A DNA stretch of 64,000 nucleotides, from the NCBI RefSeq assembly GCF_014200305.1, contig NZ_JACHBL010000001.1:1860001-1924000 (forward strand), read 5' to 3'. Below are positions 51,628-60,801 of this stretch, in pieces; the first letter of the stretch is position 1, and each line of letters starts with the position of its first letter. The notes beneath the pieces are model-generated. The model worked only from the letters and a program-made list of their open reading frames with translations. It had not been told where the DNA came from and ran no database searches. The position numbers and the translations under genes were made by a program. This stretch comes from Neomicrococcus lactis. GTDB lineage: Bacteria; Actinomycetota; Actinomycetes; Actinomycetales; Micrococcaceae.

Positions 51628-52043
51628 CCACTCAGAAACCTTCAGTCCTGTTTGTTTGCAGCAAGAACGGCGGCAAGTCGCAGATGGCCGCGGCCCTCAT
51701 GCGCGATCTCGCCGGCGATTCCGTCAGTGTGCATTCGGCGGGAACCAAACCCGGAACGAACTTGAACGCGCAGTCCGTGGAGTCTTTGAGCGAGCTCGGC
51801 ATCGCCGTGGAGGGCGAGTTCCCGAAGCCTGTGACGCCCGAGGTCCTAGAGGAAGTGGACGCCGTGATCATCTTAGGCACCGAGGCCAAGCTCCAGGTTC
51901 CGAGCGGCAAGCGCCTCGAGATCTGGGAAACGGACGAGCCATCCACGCGCGGCATCGAGGGCATGGAGCGTATGCGCTTGGTGCGCGATGACATCCGCGC
52001 GCGCGTCGAGGCGCTCTACGCTGAGCTTGTTCCGCAAGGCTAG
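51624..52043 (+). CDS. Arsenate-mycothiol transferase (ArsC1/2 type)
   Basis: A 139-residue LMW-phosphatase-fold protein with P-loop [15 protein letters not shown], where the CX5R Arg is replaced by Lys, a feature of Corynebacterium ArsC1/ArsC2 mycothiol transferases. These add mycothiol to arsenate; a mycoredoxin then releases arsenite. [19 protein letters not shown] and [15 protein letters not shown] also match this subgroup. Last gene of the three-gene ars unit. Confidence 0.9.
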   Translation: MTTQKPSVLFVCSKNGGKSQMAAALMRDLAGDSVSVHSAGTKPGTNLNAQSVESLSELGIAVEGEFPKPVTPEVLEEVDAVIILGTEAKLQVPSGKRLEIWETDEPSTRGIEGMERMRLVRDDIRARVEALYAELVPQG

Positions 52044-52165
52044 CTTCTTGTTCAAGTGCTGCTTTAGCACGGCTTTCCAGCACTTCTCGAGTACGACGAC
52101 GCCGCTCGGCTTCCGGTTCGTTCCTTCAGTTGCGCTTGCGTCGTCACTGCACCCACGAACGCGTA

Positions 52166-52189
52166 TTATCTTAGCGTGCACGCAGATAA
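52166..52189. promoter_or_regulatory. Dyad operator over the start of the ArsR-type gene 52176-52529
   Basis: TTATCT and AGATAA flank the palindrome GCGTGCACGC. The symmetry centre lies over the GTG start at 52176, and TATTAT forms the -10 region 6 bases before it, so the mRNA is probably leaderless and autorepressed. Confidence 0.55.
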
Positions 52190-52529
52190 GAAGATATGCG
52201 GATTGGATCCGCAGTCAGAGTTCGTCGAACTCGCCGCCGAGGTCTTCGGCATCCTGTCCGACCCCACGCGCATCCGCATCATTTTGTGCTTGCGGCGCTC
52301 GGGCGAAATGAGCGTGAACGCGCTCGCTGAAGAGGTGGGCAAGAGCGCTTCCGGTGTTTCTCAGCACCTCGCGCGTCTTCGCATGACGCGCATTGTATCC
52401 ACGCGTCAGGACGGCACGCGGGTGCTATATCAGCTGACGGATGAGCATGCGTCGCGCCTGGTCAACGAGGCGATCCTGCAAGCTGAGCACTCCGTGGCCA
52501 ACGGCATTCTGCCGCCGCATCACCACTGA
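52176..52529 (+). CDS. ArsR/SmtB-family metal-responsive repressor
   Basis: A 117-residue repressor: AEVFGILSDPTRIRIILCLRRSGEMSVNALAEEVGKSASGVSQHLARLRMTRIV is the winged helix (positions about 22-75). A C-terminal IL..HHH tail (PPHHH) and Asp/His in the last helix resemble the SmtB/KmtR nickel-cobalt sensors. The adjacent MFS exporter is the obvious target. GTG 52176 start appears leaderless. Confidence 0.87.
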   Translation: MHADKKICGLDPQSEFVELAAEVFGILSDPTRIRIILCLRRSGEMSVNALAEEVGKSASGVSQHLARLRMTRIVSTRQDGTRVLYQLTDEHASRLVNEAILQAEHSVANGILPPHHH

Positions 52530-52580
52530 CCACGCCCCCAGTTTTCTTCCACTTCGAACTTCTCTCCCAAAGGTCAATTC

Positions 52581-53810
52581 ATGCTCACCGTCCTGAAAAA
52601 TCCTTCCTACGCCAGGCTGTTTAGCGCGCAAATTGTCGCGTTGCTCGGCACGGGGCTGCTGACCATTGCTCTAGGGCTGTTGGCCTTCGAGATCGCCGGC
52701 GGGGATGCAGGGCTGGTCATGGGTGTGGCGATGACCGTGAAGATGGTGGCGTACGTGGCGGTGGCGCCCGTGGTCAGCGCGTGGCTGTCGAGCGTGCCGC
52801 GCAAACGAGTGCTCATCGGCGCGGACATTGTGCGTGCGTTGATTGCCCTGGGGCTGCCCTTTGTCACTGAGGCGTGGCAGATTTACGTGCTGATTTTTGT
52901 GCTGCAATCCGCATCCGCGACGTTTACCCCTGCGTTCCAGGCAGTCATTCCATCTGTGCTGCCCGATGAAGCCGAGTACACGCGGGCGCTTACACTGTCC
53001 CGGTTGGCATACGATCTCGAGTCGCTAGTGAGCCCGATGCTGGCGGCAATTTTGCTCACCGTGATCAGCTATCACAACTTGTTTATGGGAACGGTGTTTG
53101 GTTTTATTGGCTCCGCGATTTTGGTGCTGCTGACGCGCTTCCCTGCCATTGCGGCGCCTGCGGCCTCGCGCTTCCTTGAGCGTCTCACCTCTGGCGTAAG
53201 GGCGTTCTGGCAAGCGCCGGAGCTGCGAGCGCTCATGGGGTTAAATCTGGTGGCGGCGACGACTACCGCCATGGTGATCGTCAATACCGTGGTGCTAGTG
53301 AAGGGCGATCTCGCACGGACGCAGTCCGATGTAGCGCTGCTCCTGGGTGCGTACGGTGCAGGCTCCATGCTGATTGCCCTGCTGATTCCGCGCTTGCTGG
53401 ACCGCGTTTCGGACAAGCCGGCGATGCTGGCCGGCGCCGTGGCACTACCCGTCTTGCTGCTGATCGCCGCTGGGGTCATGGGCGCCGACGCGTTGTCCCA
53501 GGACGCTCAGTGGTGGGTGCTGTTGGTGCTCTGGCTCCTGACCGGCGCGGCAACGTCTTTGATCCTGACGCCGTCTTCTCGACTGTTGCGCCGCAACTCC
53601 ACCGAGGAAAACCGGCCCGCAGTTTTCGCCGCCCAGTTCTCCCTGTCCCACGCGTGCTACCTCATCACCTACCCGCTGGCGGGCGTAGTCGGAGTTGCCT
53701 TGGGGCTCGCTAATGTGGCCCTGATACTTGCGCTGATTGGCGTAGTGGGCGTGCTGGTTGCGTTCGTGGCGTGGAACGACCCTCAAATGATGTCGAGGAC
53801 CAATTCATAA
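52581..53810 (+). CDS. MFS exporter, metal-resistance (NreB-like) type
   Basis: A 409-residue major-facilitator protein with twelve hydrophobic segments (first: LFSAQIVALLGTGLLTIALGLLAFEIAG). Its short N-terminus LKNPSYARLFSAQ and the gene order ArsR-MFS resemble nickel/cobalt efflux (NreB) proteins. Metal specificity is inferred from the regulator only. Followed by a degenerate region. Confidence 0.85.
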   Translation: MLTVLKNPSYARLFSAQIVALLGTGLLTIALGLLAFEIAGGDAGLVMGVAMTVKMVAYVAVAPVVSAWLSSVPRKRVLIGADIVRALIALGLPFVTEAWQIYVLIFVLQSASATFTPAFQAVIPSVLPDEAEYTRALTLSRLAYDLESLVSPMLAAILLTVISYHNLFMGTVFGFIGSAILVLLTRFPAIAAPAASRFLERLTSGVRAFWQAPELRALMGLNLVAATTTAMVIVNTVVLVKGDLARTQSDVALLLGAYGAGSMLIALLIPRLLDRVSDKPAMLAGAVALPVLLLIAAGVMGADALSQDAQWWVLLVLWLLTGAATSLILTPSSRLLRRNSTEENRPAVFAAQFSLSHACYLITYPLAGVVGVALGLANVALILALIGVVGVLVAFVAWNDPQMMSRTNS

Positions 53811-54004
53811 GCATTCTTGATTGAGCTCCGTTCCCCGCGCAAAGGTCTTTCGATCCGCCTAGAGCTCTTCCGTTGTTCCACCACAGGAAGGCACTAGCAG
53901 CAAAAAGACGTTGTTAGAGCCCTCTCCAATACCTGCCCAGTGCTTTTGGATAGCGGGAAGACCCGCGTGCTTGATGGAAAAACGCGGCACTGCAAGGCAC
54001 GGAG

Positions 54005-54938
54005 GCGTGAGTCTCGAGCAGCTTCAGTAGACGGAGCAGACGAACGAATGGTCATCATGCCCCCGACTCTGTACGAGTGGGCCGTCGTAAGTACGAGTTG
54101 GCCGTCGTAAACATGGCCGCCTCGTTCGCCCGCGTCACTGCGGTGCCCATTTATGAAACCTCGGTCCTCGAGCAGGTCGAATCGATTCTGATCGAGGCTG
54201 GGAGCGTGAGCTTCGCGATCGCTGGAACTGCGCCTGTTGAAACTGCGCCTGCTGGGCACACTCAATACGGCGACGACTATCGTTTGACCTCGGCAACTAC
54301 CACCGCGCCCAAAGATACGCTCATATCGTTCGGAAAATTTGCGAGCCCTGAACTCGACGGGACTCAATCCCTAGCCGATGTGGTCAAGGAGTCCGAAAAT
54401 ACTGTTAACTTCATGCCGTTGGCTCATGTCGTAGCACGCCGAGTTCAGCTCAACTGTTTGGTAAACGGTTTGCGCATGGCGCAGACGTCCGACACTCACG
54501 AAGCGGTGGTTTCTCGGGGGGAGCTGCAGAAAATTCAATCGGCAGTAGCTGATGGTGCCGCCAAGAAATGCCTTGGACCGGTCTGGTACTCGGCACAATC
54601 GATCGCAACGTGGTGTGCGCCTGGCCGAGAGTGCAAGAGCAGCACCCGTAGACACGGAACTGCCGCTATTTTTCTGCGGCATCGGCGTCTTTGCCGGATA
54701 CACGAAAGCGGGAGACACCGCGGCCGCCTTTGTTGACGGATGTCTCCGAACGGGAGATCTGAGTTCACTTGACGGTCAAGGCAGGCTGATCCTTCAGAGA
54801 AAAATTACAGACGTCTTCATCAGAGCGGTCGGAAAATCGGTCCCACCCACCATCTGGGAAAGCTACGTGGAAGGAGATCTTCTCGTGGCTTGGACTAAGG
54901 CACCCGCTTTGAATGCCAACCTTCTCTCGTGCGTATGA
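54005..54938 (+). pseudogene. Degenerate long-chain fatty-acid-CoA ligase (fadD-like)
   Basis: Remnants of a FadD-type AMP ligase in shifting frames. MVIMPPTLYEWAVV is followed by a tandem 20-base duplication (54071-54110) that breaks the frame; then VVNMAASFARVTAVPIYETS with LEQVESILIEAG, the FMPLAHVVARRVQLNCLV block, and after further damage GVFAGYTKAG, CLRTGDLSSLDGQGRLIL and VGKSVPP from the C-terminal domain. The P-loop (YTSGTTG) is missing. This is a decayed gene with no plausible product. Confidence 0.8.
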
Positions 54939-55797
54939 CAGGCGAAGCGCCACGCCCCTACCCGTAATAGGTCAGTAGAAATTTTCTGAGGGGTGGAAAT
55001 TTAGAGTGATGGAAGGTTGAAATGATTTTATCCACTCCCGCAAAGATCAGCTGAGCACTACCAATTTACATTGCAAGAGTCTAGGCTCTAAATCAACATC
55101 GCCTCATATCTTGATACTTCAACGCCTGAGGGGCGAAGTGTGTGCATCAAAGTGTGTGATCCGATTAAGCGCTCAAAGTTCACGAAAGACCAAGGGCCAC
55201 GGAGCTACGCCAAGAACGTGGCATCGAAATACACCAGCCGGGAAGCGATTGCCAGGCAACTCCCTAGTTCGCCTTGGATTATAGGGTTTTTAGTCTGTAC
55301 CGGGGGTGCCATGGCTTTCAGCCGGGTCGCCTCTAATGGCCACTATGAGCCGACATCAAACTCAATGAGGTCGATAGAGACCGCCCACGAGGATCGACTA
55401 GTCGAAGGTCCAAAGACGGGACTGTCACCGGCTAATACTCTATCCTGCGCCATTATGGCTATTTCCCTCGAAAGGATTTTGGCGTTATATTTTGCTTTTC
55501 TTTTGAATAAGACAGACCACGGCTCTGGTATCTGTATAACCGTGTTCCACTTACCGAATAAAGCATCATACTTAGCTACATCATTCATTTGCATCGTACA
55601 GCTAAATAGTTACATCGGTGCAATCAATCAGTTTGCCGGTTTCGAATTAATTCAAATGGGGTTTTCCCTCCGTGATGCTGCGGATCATACTGATCATTTG
55701 GGGCAGCGCTACTTCGTTCAAAAAAATCGTCACGAAGGGGCGCGAACAATTGATCCTGTCCGCTTTTTCGTCACGATTCACCCACAAGGAGAAAGAA
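54939..55797. other. AT-rich stretch without a supported gene
   Basis: About 860 bases of clearly lower GC than the flanks. A 221-codon plus-strand frame (55140-55805) spans most of it but shows no recognisable motif, no ribosome binding site and codon use unlike the neighbours. I see no insertion-sequence ends or RNA gene. It may be decayed or acquired DNA. Confidence 0.55.
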
Positions 55798-56703
55798 ATG
55801 ACTAACGATTCAAACGACCAGCTGAAGCTCCAAAATCCCGTGACACGATATCCCTCCATCGCACCCCCAGAGCAGGATCAGCCGGAACCCGGCTTGGATA
55901 AGAATCTCATTCCACAAAGCGATCGCGGAGAACACTCATATCAAGGAACGGGTCGCTTAGTGGGTCGGCGAGCTTTGATTACCGGCGCTGATTCCGGAAT
56001 CGGAGCGGCTGTGGCCATCGCTTTTGCCCGCGAAGGCGCGGATATTGCCCTGTCCTATTTGCCAGCCGAAGAACAGGACGCTCAAGAGATCAAATCCATA
56101 GTGGAGGAGTCGGGCCAGCGTGCCTTCCTATATCCCGGAGATTTGACGGACGCGGGGTACTGCGAGCGCCTCGTTGACGAAGCCGCTGAGCAACTGGGTG
56201 GATTGGATGCGTTAGTCAACAATGCTGGTCGTCAGATTTCTGTCGAAGACATTGCAGATCTGCCTGACGAGCAGTGGGTGGACACATTCAATACCAATAT
56301 TCACGCGATATTCCGTGTTACTAAGGCTGCACTCAAACACATGCCGGCGGGCTCCACAATCGTCAACACCACGTCAATCCAGGCGTACAAGCCCTCGGCA
56401 CATTTGCTCGACTATGCGTCCACCAAGGCAGCTATCAACAACTTCACGAAGGGCCTCGCTCAAATGCTTGCACCGCGGGGAATCCGGGTCAACGCGGTAG
56501 CTCCAGGGCCAATTTGGACGCCTCTTCAAGTATCCGACGGCCAGCCGAAGGACGCGCTTCCTCATTTCGGAAAAGACACTCCGTTGGGACGGGCCGGTCA
56601 ACCCACGGAATGCGCTCCAGCATTCGTCTTCCTGACGTCGCCGGAGTCAAGCTATGTCATTGGCGAGACGCTCAACGTCAATGGCGGAATGCCTTCCCCT
56701 TAA
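55798..56703 (+). CDS. Short-chain dehydrogenase, general-stress (YghA/GSP39) type
   Basis: A 301-residue SDR with the extended N-terminal region typical of stress proteins (RYPSIAPPEQDQPEPGLDKNL). NAD(P) loop ITGADSGIGAAVA, LVNNAGRQ, catalytic Ser in VNTTSIQAY, and YASTKAAINNF with Tyr-Lys. The start ATG 55798 follows AAGGAGAAAGAA. Together with the disordered protein downstream and Dps it suggests a stress cluster. Confidence 0.9.
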   Translation: MTNDSNDQLKLQNPVTRYPSIAPPEQDQPEPGLDKNLIPQSDRGEHSYQGTGRLVGRRALITGADSGIGAAVAIAFAREGADIALSYLPAEEQDAQEIKSIVEESGQRAFLYPGDLTDAGYCERLVDEAAEQLGGLDALVNNAGRQISVEDIADLPDEQWVDTFNTNIHAIFRVTKAALKHMPAGSTIVNTTSIQAYKPSAHLLDYASTKAAINNFTKGLAQMLAPRGIRVNAVAPGPIWTPLQVSDGQPKDALPHFGKDTPLGRAGQPTECAPAFVFLTSPESSYVIGETLNVNGGMPSP

Positions 56704-56838
56704 GGAAGCGCGAAGAGACCACTCACAGATTCCACCCCGGTCGAAAGGAGCAGAACGCCTGTTAAGTGTCCCTTAGCATTCAACAACCACAATCCACAGA
56801 ATTTCAGCACGACTAGACTCGCGAAAGGAGTCATGACA

Positions 56839-57240
56839 GTGAGCAATCAACAAGATCAACACCAGAACGAGAATTTCGAAAGCGCTAGTCCTGAAGAGCA
56901 GGAATTCGCCCAAAACCACCAGGAACAACGCGACTTCGACAGCTCGATCGCCGATCCTGAGGGTGGCGATAATCCATTGCGGACATCGCCAGAAGGAACC
57001 CAGTACGAGGAGGATCCGCTCGCGAATCCGCGCGAACAGGCCACTAACGAACAGGCCACTAGCGAACAGGGCTACTCGGAGCAGGGCTATTCAAAGCAAG
57101 AACACACTGCGCGCGGATACTCGGAGCAGGAAAACGCACAAGGTGAAACCACCAATGTGGACCCTGACCTCGTCAATGACGAGTCCGGTTCGGATCCATA
57201 CTCTGAGTCCCAGCAGGAAACTGAGCAGCGCGAGGAGTAA
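56839..57240 (+). CDS. Highly hydrophilic disordered protein
   Basis: About 133 residues without any hydrophobic segment, rich in Glu, Gln, Asn, Ser and Asp, with short imperfect units (ATNEQATSEQGYSEQGYSKQ). I recognise no domain. It resembles stress-linked intrinsically disordered proteins. AGGAG lies 8 bases before GTG 56839 and only 2 before ATG 56833, so GTG is favoured. Confidence 0.7.
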   Translation: MSNQQDQHQNENFESASPEEQEFAQNHQEQRDFDSSIADPEGGDNPLRTSPEGTQYEEDPLANPREQATNEQATSEQGYSEQGYSKQEHTARGYSEQENAQGETTNVDPDLVNDESGSDPYSESQQETEQREE

Positions 57241-57256
57241 AAAGTCAGGATCCGTC

Positions 57257-57850
57257 TCATGGAGCCATCAGCTCCGATAAGGAAAGCCGCCGTCGTACTG
57301 GAAATTTAGACGTCCTGCGATGGCGGCTTTTCAGCGCGGCGCGTGAGCGGGTGCGCGCGGAGTACCCCAAGCGGCGGGCATAAACAGCCACGGATCGGGT
57401 GCGGAAGTAGTTCCGCTCCACAGCGTTTCGGAAGCGCAAGAAGGTCTCGTTATCCACCACGGCCATGCTGCCCCCGGAAGGCTCGGGTAGGTCCATTGCA
57501 AAAATATGACGGCCAACATGTGTTCAAGGACGCGCGCTCCCACGGCGATTGTCCGCAGCCCACGCCTCTTCACGGTGGGCGGCGCCAGCTCTTTTCGCAC
57601 GCCTGACGGCGACGCCCTCGATTTTCTCCAGGGTGTAGAGGACGTCGAGTGGGTCAACCTAAGCCCGGCTGCCGACATCTCTCCGGGGGTACCGTACGGG
57701 CACTTACCGCGTAGCCGAGGAAGACTTGGTCATGAACGGGTCCGGCGAAAGCTTCATCACGGTGAAGATGATGCGGTTATTGTGATCGACGAGATTGAAA
57801 ATAAAAGGTTCTCAAAGAAGCGTTTCCCGTTGGTAGCAAACAGGTAGACA
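57257..57850 (-). pseudogene. Degenerate AraC-family regulator
   Basis: Pieces of an AraC-type regulator in several frames: an N-terminal fragment PFIFNLVDHNNRIIFTVMKL, a middle damaged by stops, and the helix-turn-helix region FLRFRNAVERNYFRTRSVAVYARRLGYS followed by ALKSRHRRTSK, after which the conserved DRRVVLEAKRLL helix is lost. Not expected to be functional. Confidence 0.7.
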
Positions 57851-57859
57851 TCCCATCGA

Positions 57860-57900
57860 GCAAGGGCGCAACGGGGACATCGTCCACGTTGCGCCCTTGC
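57860..57900 (-). terminator. Terminator after dps
   Basis: GCAAGGGCGCAACG and CGTTGCGCCCTTGC form a perfect 14-bp stem, 12 bases beyond the dps stop codon on the minus strand. No clear T-run. Confidence 0.7.
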
Positions 57901-57912
57901 TGTGCCAGAAAG

Positions 57913-58434
57913 TTACTTGCTAGCGCGCGGCGTCCGCTTCTCGGCACTAATGAACCATGCTTGCTGCTCTAGGTCCGCAATGTATTGGTGCAAGATATCC
58001 GCCGTGGTTGGGTCCGCTTCATCCACGGCATCATGCTTCTCACGCATGACCCCCACTGTGGCTTCGAGCGCCTTGACAACTACGTCTACAGCGTCCGTCG
58101 TCAGAATCTCGCCACTTGTTGGCTGCTCAATGCGGGTGTCCTTGACGATTGTCGCAGCCATTCCATCAGGGGTTGCATGCAGAGCGCGCATGCGTTCTGC
58201 AACTTCATCCGAACCGCGGCGTGCAATCGCTACGATCTCATCAAGGTTCTTGTGCAAGTCCCGGAAATTCGGGCCCACAACGTTCCAGTGAATTTGTTTG
58301 CCCACGAGCTGGAGGTCCAGCAAACTCACCAAGATGAGCTGTAGCGAATCACGTAGCTCCTTGGGTGCCTCAAAACCCTGCTCCGCATTTTCCTTGGCGG
58401 TCTTACCAGCAGTTGTTTCCTTCTTCGTCACCAT
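57913..58434 (-). CDS. dps: Dps-family DNA-binding/ferritin-like protein
   Basis: A 173-residue Dps protein: Lys-rich N-terminal tail (MVTKKETTAGKTAKENAEQG) for DNA contact, then the ferroxidase helices with QIHWNVVGPNFRDLHKNLDEI, ARRGSDEVAERM and the C-terminal helix with ILHQYIADLEQQAWFISAE. It oxidises and stores iron and protects DNA. ATG 58434 has GGGAGAT upstream. Confidence 0.94.
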   Translation of the reverse strand: MVTKKETTAGKTAKENAEQGFEAPKELRDSLQLILVSLLDLQLVGKQIHWNVVGPNFRDLHKNLDEIVAIARRGSDEVAERMRALHATPDGMAATIVKDTRIEQPTSGEILTTDAVDVVVKALEATVGVMREKHDAVDEADPTTADILHQYIADLEQQAWFISAEKRTPRASK

Positions 58435-58610
58435 TGCTTATCTCCCATCAGATTTTAAGTACTGATTTTGGACGGGCGTATCCAACTGACTTAACCGAAC
58501 TTACGTGAAATCGGCGGTGAAAGATAGCTCTTCCATGAGAATGGCTACAGATTTTTAGAGTACGACGACGCCACTAGGCTTACATCGTTAACTAGGGCTA
58601 CGCTCGGAGC

Positions 58611-58694
58611 ATGAAAACAATATTTGCGCTGTGGATGGCACTTGTTGTGATCGGCCTCGGTGCCATGTTCACTATTGCGCTGATGGGCAGGTAA
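58611..58694 (+). CDS. 27-residue membrane peptide upstream of DUF6766 gene
   Basis: MKTIFALWMALVVIGLGAMF is followed by TIALMGR: one hydrophobic segment with basic ends. It stops 3 bases before the GTG of the DUF6766 gene, so the two would be co-expressed. The ribosome binding site is poor (CGGAGC adjacent to the ATG). Too short for a firm call. Confidence 0.5.
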   Translation: MKTIFALWMALVVIGLGAMFTIALMGR

Positions 58695-58697
58695 TCT

Positions 58698-59369
58698 GTG
58701 CGAATCAAAGAGCATGCACTGTCGCTCGTGTTCGCGGCGGCCTTCGCATTGACACTGGTTGGTCAATCCATCGCAGGACTCTTCTCTTATAACGAGGAGC
58801 AGTCGGCCCACGGAGCCACCACGTCCAACTGGATCGAGTACGTCACCTCCTCCGACTTCGTGGTGGACGTGGCTGAGAACTGGCAATCAGAGTTCTTCCA
58901 GTTCTTCCTCTTCATTTTGGCGACCGTCTGGTTTGTGCAGCGCGGTTCGCCTGAATCCAAGAAGGTAGGCGACGAAGGACCAGGTTCGGATAAAGATCAG
59001 CTCATTGGCGAGTACGCCCAACCAGACTCGCCCGCGTGGGCCAAGGTTCGCCGTTGGCGGCTCTGGGTGTATAGCAATTCGCTTCTCATTACCATGGGAG
59101 CCATCTTCATACTGTCGTGGCTAGCGCAAGCCATCGCCGGCACCACTGTCTACAACTCGGAACAGGCTCTGCACGGCGAGTCCGCAATAACGCTCGGCCA
59201 GTACATGCTCTCGGCCGATTTCTGGAACAGGACACTGCAAAATTGGCAATCGGAACTTCTTGCCGTGGGGTGCATGGTGGCATTCTCCATCTACTTGCGT
59301 CAGCGCGGATCCGCTGAGTCAAAACCAGTGGGTGTCCCCCATGATCAGACGTCAATCGAATCAGACTGA
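58698..59369 (+). CDS. DUF6766 family membrane protein
   Basis: A 223-residue membrane protein with an internal duplication: two units each with a hydrophobic helix, a loop containing YNEEQSAHG / YNSEQALHGES, a conserved FW.. /ENWQSEFFQF and NWQSELLA motif, and a second helix followed by RQRGSPESKKVG / RQRGSAESKPVG. Function unknown. Start is GTG 58698. Confidence 0.85.
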   Translation: MRIKEHALSLVFAAAFALTLVGQSIAGLFSYNEEQSAHGATTSNWIEYVTSSDFVVDVAENWQSEFFQFFLFILATVWFVQRGSPESKKVGDEGPGSDKDQLIGEYAQPDSPAWAKVRRWRLWVYSNSLLITMGAIFILSWLAQAIAGTTVYNSEQALHGESAITLGQYMLSADFWNRTLQNWQSELLAVGCMVAFSIYLRQRGSAESKPVGVPHDQTSIESD

Positions 59370-59472
59370 CGTACGTTTACTGATCCGCGAAGTGCGGAAT
59401 GGCACGGATGGGAATCACCACGACGTCCTGAAGTTTCAGGTCTAAGTGGTTCACCGGCTGACTTGATTGTTG

Positions 59473-59529
59473 GAGTTGCTCAAGCGTCACCGAGTTGCTC
59501 AAGCGTCACCGAGTTGCTCAAGGGCGTGA
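59473..59529. repeat. 19-bp tandem repeat, two copies plus a partial third
   Basis: GAGTTGCTCAAGCGTCACC occurs at 59473-59491 and 59492-59510, and a third unit begins GAGTTGCTCAAG at 59511. It overlaps the 3' side of the small hypothetical gene 59518-59793, and may have altered its end by frame shift. Confidence 0.8.
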
Positions 59530-59793
59530 CGAAGACTTCGGCGTAAAACACCTGACCTTCGTCAGGCAATCGGATGCTCTGTACTCAATAACCCAGGGTG
59601 TCGACTTGAGAAGCGAAAAGATCTCTTCCCGTAGTGGATGTGGATTCTTGTTGTCATACGTGGTGGCGCGGCGGCTCCAGACAATAAGTGTCCAAAAAAA
59701 TTGCCACTCGACCGCACTTCGCAAAGCTGCTTGTTGCTGGGGCGTTAGTTGTTCGCGCTCGGCTGGTGAATAACCGCCCCGATGCTGGACCAT
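59518..59793 (-). CDS. Small hypothetical protein
   Basis: A 91-residue, unrecognised protein; ATG 59793 follows GGAAAGCAAA, a plausible site. Pattern: RGGYSPAEREQLTPQQQAAL with a Trp-rich middle (AVEWQFFWTLIVW). Its C-terminus lies beside the tandem repeat and may be shifted. It is 18 bases downstream of the topoisomerase gene, so it may be part of that unit. Confidence 0.4.
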   Translation of the reverse strand: MVQHRGGYSPAEREQLTPQQQAALRSAVEWQFFWTLIVWSRRATTYDNKNPHPLREEIFSLLKSTPWVIEYRASDCLTKVRCFTPKSSSRP

Positions 59794-59811
59794 TTTGCTT
59801 TCCGTTCTTCG

Positions 59812-60795
59812 TTAAGACCGCTCCAGTAAAGCAATCGTGCGCTGTTCGCCGTGAGTTCTGTACGGAGCCGAACGCAACTTTGCATTCCTGACCACTTTGA
59901 GCCGTCGCGGATGCGCGGCGGCTTCCAGTACGCGCGGGTCAATGTACGAACTCTTGGCAACGGACTCAGTGTTTCCCAATTGTTGCGCTACCTCTTTAAC
60001 AATGGTGCGCACGGCCGCCGCTCGCTGACTCTTCGTCCCTAAATCGGCAGGATCCAAGTCCAGAAGGGTTTGCACGGCGAATACCGTCGCTCCCCACGTC
60101 CGAAAGTCCTTAGCGCTGAAAGATTTCCCAAGATGCTTTCGGATGTACGCGTTGACGTCGGCACTACTGAGCGGGTGAGGCGCGGCGTCGTCGTCCTCCA
60201 AAAATTGGAAAACCGCAGGCCCCGGCAATTCCATCAGTTGCTCCAAAATCCGGGTGGCGCGGGTATCACGAACCGTTTTCCGGTGCGAAGTGCCGCTCTT
60301 GCCCACGAACGCAAAACGCACCGTATTTTTGCGCAGGCGCAAGTGCTTCTTGCGTAGCGTAGTAATCCCGAAGCTCCCATTGGCGTCTGCATATTGCTGA
60401 TTTCCCACGCGGAATAATTGCTCATCCATCAAGTGCACTACGCACGCCGCAACCCGCTTTCGGTTCAGTTTTCGACGCCTCAAATCCCGGTCCACTTGTG
60501 CTCGAAGCTTCGGTAGCGCTTTTCCGAAGCGTTGGGCGCGCGCAAACTTTTCGCGATCCTGGCGTCGCCGAAAGCTAGGGTGGTAAATAATCTGCACGCG
60601 CCCAGCGGCGTCCCTGCCGCGAGCCTGCACTTTCGCGCTGCTGGAGCTGGAGATCTCCACGTCCGTCCACGCCGGGGGGATCGCTAGAGCCTCAATCCTG
60701 GCGATGTCAGCGCGCTTGGTCAGGAGTTCTCCGCGTCGCCGGTATTCGAACCCTTGGGCTTGAGGCATTCGCGTGATGGACAGCCTTGGAGACAT
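59812..60795 (-). CDS. DNA topoisomerase IB (poxvirus/eukaryote-like)
   Basis: A 327-residue type IB topoisomerase. Catalytic residues: GITTLRKKHLRLRKN and FVGKSGTSHR (Arg/Lys/His), RTWGATVFAVQTLL and the nucleophile Tyr in KSSYIDPRVLEA. It relaxes DNA through a 3'-phosphotyrosine. ATG 60795. Confidence 0.93.
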   Translation of the reverse strand: MSPRLSITRMPQAQGFEYRRRGELLTKRADIARIEALAIPPAWTDVEISSSSSAKVQARGRDAAGRVQIIYHPSFRRRQDREKFARAQRFGKALPKLRAQVDRDLRRRKLNRKRVAACVVHLMDEQLFRVGNQQYADANGSFGITTLRKKHLRLRKNTVRFAFVGKSGTSHRKTVRDTRATRILEQLMELPGPAVFQFLEDDDAAPHPLSSADVNAYIRKHLGKSFSAKDFRTWGATVFAVQTLLDLDPADLGTKSQRAAAVRTIVKEVAQQLGNTESVAKSSYIDPRVLEAAAHPRRLKVVRNAKLRSAPYRTHGEQRTIALLERS

Positions 60796-60801
60796 ATGGC
60801 A

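Noticed and set aside
53894-54367. 157-codon minus-strand frame near the fadD remnant
   Set aside because: No recognisable motif, and the plus strand carries clear FadD similarity in the same place.
55140-55805. 221-codon plus-strand frame in the AT-rich stretch
   Set aside because: No motif, no ribosome binding site, odd composition, and it runs into the supported SDR gene in another frame.
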